Source: Candidatus Poseidonia alphae
Lineage (GTDB): Archaea; Thermoplasmatota; Poseidoniia; Poseidoniales; Poseidoniaceae
Direction: 5' to 3'
NCBI GenBank assembly: GCA_002505405.1
Contig: DAVD01000015.1
Coordinates: 1 to 13,747 of the forward strand
DNA: 13,747 nucleotides
The notes under the pieces were generated by a model that worked only from the letters and a program-made list of their open reading frames with translations, was not told the DNA's origin and did no database searches. Each line of letters opens with the position of its first letter. Within the stretch, counting starts at the first letter, position 1. Below, piece after piece: positions 12,839 through 13,747 of this stretch. The position numbers were made by a program, and so were the translations under genes.

Positions 12839-13747
12839 TCAGACAAGTAGTCCGTCAATGCCAGCCAAAACAACGGCAACAATGGACATCAACTTGATGA
12901 GAATGTTGAGTGATGGACCGGATGTGTCCTTGAACGGGTCACCGATGGTGTCACCAATGACGGCTGCTTCGTGGGCATCGTCGCCTTTCTTAGCACCTTC
13001 AATGTGACCTTGCTCGATGGCTTTCTTGGCGTTATCCCAAGCGCCACCAGCATTGGCCATGAACAAAGCCATGAGAACACCGGTAACCAGAGAACCAGCA
13101 AGAAGCCCGCCAAGCGCATCTGCTCCAAGGGCCAATCCAACGATGACGGGTGCGAGAACCGCAACAACACCAGGACCTACCATTTCTCGGAGAGCTGCCT
13201 TTGTTGAGATATCAACACAAGTTTGTGAATCTGGGTAAGTCATGTTGCCTGAAACGACCTTTTCTGGCCATGTTGTCGCATCCTCGATGTCGCCTTCAAA
13301 CGATTTGTCGTTGGACAAACTTTCTCTCATGATAGCGAACTGGCGTCGGATCTCGACAACCATGGCGCCCGCAGCCTTACCGACTGAAGTCATGGTCATA
13401 GCAGCAACCACGAAGGGTAGACCGCCACCAATGAGAAGTCCAATGACAACCATTGGATTGGTTAAGGTAAGGTCGAGATTGTCTGTGCCCACTGCCGCAG
13501 TGTATGCGGCGAACAGTGCAAGTGCAGTCAATGCTGCTGAACCAATAGCGAATCCTTTTCCGACTGCTGCAGTCGTGTTTCCGATTGAATCAAGTTCATC
13601 GGTAATTGCTCGAACATCGGAACCAAGTCCGCTCATCTCGGCAATTCCACCTGCGTTGTCAGCAACCGGTCCGTAAGCATCGACGGTCATGGTCACACCA
13701 ACTGTAGCAAGCATGCCCATTGCTGCCATTGCGATGCAATAGAGGCC
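12839..13747 (-). CDS. hppA: Membrane-bound ion-translocating pyrophosphatase, C-terminal part
   Basis: This enzyme hydrolyses pyrophosphate and pumps H+ and/or Na+ across the membrane. The frame is open to the right edge ('GLYCIAMAAMGMLATVG' reads straight from base 13747), so about 302 C-terminal residues are seen of a usual 650-800. Conserved landmarks are 'TVDAYGPVADNAGGIAEM', 'DSIGNTTAAVGKGFAIGSAALTAL', 'CVDISTKAALREMVGPG' and 'GDTIGDPFKDTSGPSLNILIKLM', all in order. The Ala and Gly in GNTTAAVGKG match the K+-dependent subfamily, whereas K+-independent enzymes have Lys and Thr at these positions. The glutamate that separates Na+ from H+ pumps lies further N-terminal, outside the window. 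About five membrane helices are visible. A polar loop (about 13225-13345) is somewhat longer than usual. The gene ends directly at the last membrane helix. Confidence 0.96.
   Translation of the reverse strand, partial: GLYCIAMAAMGMLATVGVTMTVDAYGPVADNAGGIAEMSGLGSDVRAITDELDSIGNTTAAVGKGFAIGSAALTALALFAAYTAAVGTDNLDLTLTNPMVVIGLLIGGGLPFVVAAMTMTSVGKAAGAMVVEIRRQFAIMRESLSNDKSFEGDIEDATTWPEKVVSGNMTYPDSQTCVDISTKAALREMVGPGVVAVLAPVIVGLALGADALGGLLAGSLVTGVLMALFMANAGGAWDNAKKAIEQGHIEGAKKGDDAHEAAVIGDTIGDPFKDTSGPSLNILIKLMSIVAVVLAGIDGLLV

Noticed and set aside
13242..13676. 144-codon plus-strand frame.
   Set aside because: It is the antisense shadow of the well-conserved pyrophosphatase gene.
1..13747. CRISPR arrays, insertion sequences, integrases, rRNA or defence genes.
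   Set aside because: No regularly spaced direct repeats, transposase or integrase motifs, rRNA-like segments or known defence domains were seen on either strand.

Overview
The window looks like a piece of a planktonic euryarchaeal genome, most likely Marine Group II / Poseidoniales or a close relative. That placement is inference from gene content. Archaeal marks seen directly are an archaeal-type Nob1 (PIN nuclease plus zinc ribbon), a tRNA-Glu without an encoded CCA end, TATA-box-like elements about 24-30 bases upstream of several starts, and large secreted proteins with many N-glycosylation sequons. Gene packing is tight. The longest stretch without a gene is about 190 bases (1340-1532), and it holds a promoter and two palindromes.

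Left part (1-6841, all minus strand): a MacB/LolD-type ABC ATPase (6137-6841) is followed by a very large double-FtsX permease of about 1,520 residues (1533-6107). Then, behind its own strong TATA box, comes the N-terminal 446 residues of a secreted CARDB-like surface protein that runs off the left edge. The permease has a long extracellular domain with an insertion that reads like beta-propeller blades. Its first membrane helix is complete only if translation starts at a non-canonical codon just after a strong Shine-Dalgarno sequence.

Middle part (6842-8871): a MoaD-type beta-grasp sulfur carrier and a TatA translocase subunit run rightward. A convergent Nob1 ribosome-maturation nuclease follows, then a VTT/DedA-family membrane protein and tRNA-Glu(UUC). 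MoaD and TatA together suggest maturation and export of molybdoenzymes, though neither MoaE nor TatC is in view.

Right-middle part (8912-11232): a minus-strand pair of NADPH-dependent FMN reductase and pirin lies divergent to a plus-strand pair of a degenerate SDR/epimerase-like protein and a glutaredoxin. This makes a small redox-flavoured neighbourhood. The divergent start codons may overlap inside one CCATGG.

Right part (11225-13747, minus strand): the 3' part of a membrane pyrophosphatase carrying the potassium-dependent signature comes first, entering from the right edge. It is followed by a lipobox-bearing surface lipoprotein and a serine alpha/beta hydrolase whose 3' end overlaps the glutaredoxin by 8 bases.

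No CRISPR array, insertion sequence, integrase, phage gene or rRNA was seen. Nothing here is clearly a wholly new system. The strongest candidates for novelty are the giant ABC permease with its propeller-like insertion and linked surface protein, and the degenerate SDR gene.
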